A stretch of 5,962 nt of DNA from Actinomycetes bacterium (GTDB lineage Bacteria; Actinomycetota; Acidimicrobiia; Acidimicrobiales; Acidimicrobiaceae), in assembly GCA_021823045.1 (NCBI GenBank), contig JAKAPB010000140.1:1-5962 (forward strand). Reading direction: 5' to 3'. The notes under the pieces were generated by a model. The model worked only from the letters and a program-made list of their open reading frames with translations. It searched no databases and had not been told where the DNA came from. This document shows, one piece after another, positions 5,375 to 5,962 of this stretch (the first letter of the stretch is position 1; each line of letters begins with the position of its first letter). The position numbers and the translations under genes are program-made.

Positions 5375-5962
5375 ATGGTAGAGATGGATTCAGGTCCGGC
5401 AGAACAGTGGTGTATCCCGGACTATTCCGGAGCGTGTCTATCGAATCTGCTCCCTGCGGTCATTTATAGGCTGGCTAACGGCGGACATCGAGGGTCCATC
5501 CCGGCTCCGGACCGTTTTCGGCGTGAGGTTATTAGGGCCGGATCTGCCGACCCGAGTGAGTCGAGCTGGCTTCCATCAGAGCTCGATGGCCTAGATCAAA
5601 TAGTCGTATTTGTCGTTGATGGCTTAGGCTCCTCTCAGCTCGAAGAGCGCCTCGTTGACCTGGAGACGTTGGGTTCCCTCAAGAGGATCACCATCGATTC
5701 GGTGGCGCCCACTACCACTGCGAGCGCCCTCACTTCTATTACTACCGGCCTCCCTCCCTCCCTGCATGGACTGGTCGGCTACAGGATGCGCGTCGGACCT
5801 AGGAGTGTTATGAACACCCTCAGATGGTCTACGGGCGCCAAGAAGTCTTCTATGGATGTCAATCCATACCGGATAGCGCCGGTTGAGCCCTTTTTTGGCC
5901 TTCACCCGGCGGTAGTAACGAAATCAGGACTCGAAAAATCTGAGTTTTCATTGGCCCACCTC
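5375..5962 (+). CDS. Alkaline phosphatase / nucleotide pyrophosphatase superfamily protein, 3' end beyond window
   Basis: The frame stays open to the last base, giving 196 residues of an incomplete protein. IVVFVVDGLGSSQLEERL (76-93) carries the first metal-binding Asp (Asp82) of the type I phosphodiesterase/nucleotide pyrophosphatase fold. PTTTAS (112-117) holds the probable nucleophilic Thr, and TTGLPPSLHGLVGY (123-136) is the hallmark stretch that follows. An upstream segment IPDYSGACLSNLLPAV (14-29) resembles the conserved N-terminus of actinobacterial members. The remaining metal ligands should lie beyond the window. The family hydrolyses phosphate mono- or diesters, but the substrate here cannot be told. 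No signal peptide or membrane helix is evident in this part. The start is uncertain: ATG at 5375 is preferred, ATG at 5384 is equally near the conserved segment, and the frame is open further upstream (ATG at 5363 and 5258). It is divergent from the Rrf2 gene. Confidence 0.8.
   Translation, partial: MVEMDSGPAEQWCIPDYSGACLSNLLPAVIYRLANGGHRGSIPAPDRFRREVIRAGSADPSESSWLPSELDGLDQIVVFVVDGLGSSQLEERLVDLETLGSLKRITIDSVAPTTTASALTSITTGLPPSLHGLVGYRMRVGPRSVMNTLRWSTGAKKSSMDVNPYRIAPVEPFFGLHPAVVTKSGLEKSEFSLAHL

Noticed and set aside
5624..5905. Minus-strand 93-codon open frame opposite the phosphatase-like gene
   Set aside because: The plus strand carries clear DGLG, PTTTAS and TGLPP-HG motifs, so the antisense frame is a shadow.
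4990..5958. The heptamer TGGCCCA recurring at 1684, 4990, 5271 and 5952
   Set aside because: One copy is within a terminator stem and one within a coding region. The count is only modestly above chance for a GC-rich 7-mer, so no shared function is claimed.

Overview
The window looks like chromosomal DNA of a moderate-GC actinobacterium. The evidence is a GTG start, a protein acyltransferase-like fusion with its GNAT domain at the N-terminus (an order common in Actinobacteria), and a possible leaderless gene start. An Acidimicrobiia-like lineage is only a guess. No tRNA, rRNA, CRISPR array, transposase or phage gene was recognised.

Layout. The left edge (5-95) is a tandem array of seven 13-bp units in two blocks. 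It is followed by a short leader and a complete plus-strand aldehyde dehydrogenase gene (156-1625), very similar to GabD succinate-semialdehyde dehydrogenase. A strong hairpin (1662-1693) lies between this gene and the convergent minus-strand genes. On the minus strand, an Rrf2-family regulator (4951-4433) is followed after 27 bp by a long GNAT / NDP-forming acyl-CoA synthetase-like fusion (4405-1736), and the two are probably one operon. A gene-free region of about 420 bp (4952-5374) separates the regulator from a divergent plus-strand gene (5375 to the window end, incomplete). That gene encodes an alkaline phosphatase/nucleotide pyrophosphatase-superfamily protein. The gene-free region holds a 10-bp repeat in four copies and a small palindrome overlapping a -10-like box of the regulator.

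How the genes may work together. The most interesting unit is the Rrf2-fusion pair. The fusion keeps an intact acetyl-CoA-binding GNAT motif. Its synthetase half appears dead: the phospho-histidine motif is gone, the first part of the ATP-grasp domain is missing, and the metal-binding D-x-N-P motif is altered. This fits a protein lysine acyltransferase of the Pat type with a sensory or scaffolding pseudo-synthetase. The regulator keeps only two of the three usual cluster cysteines. A redox or Fe-S linked control of protein acylation is therefore a reasonable but unproven reading. GabD and the phosphatase-like protein show no clear functional tie to this pair.
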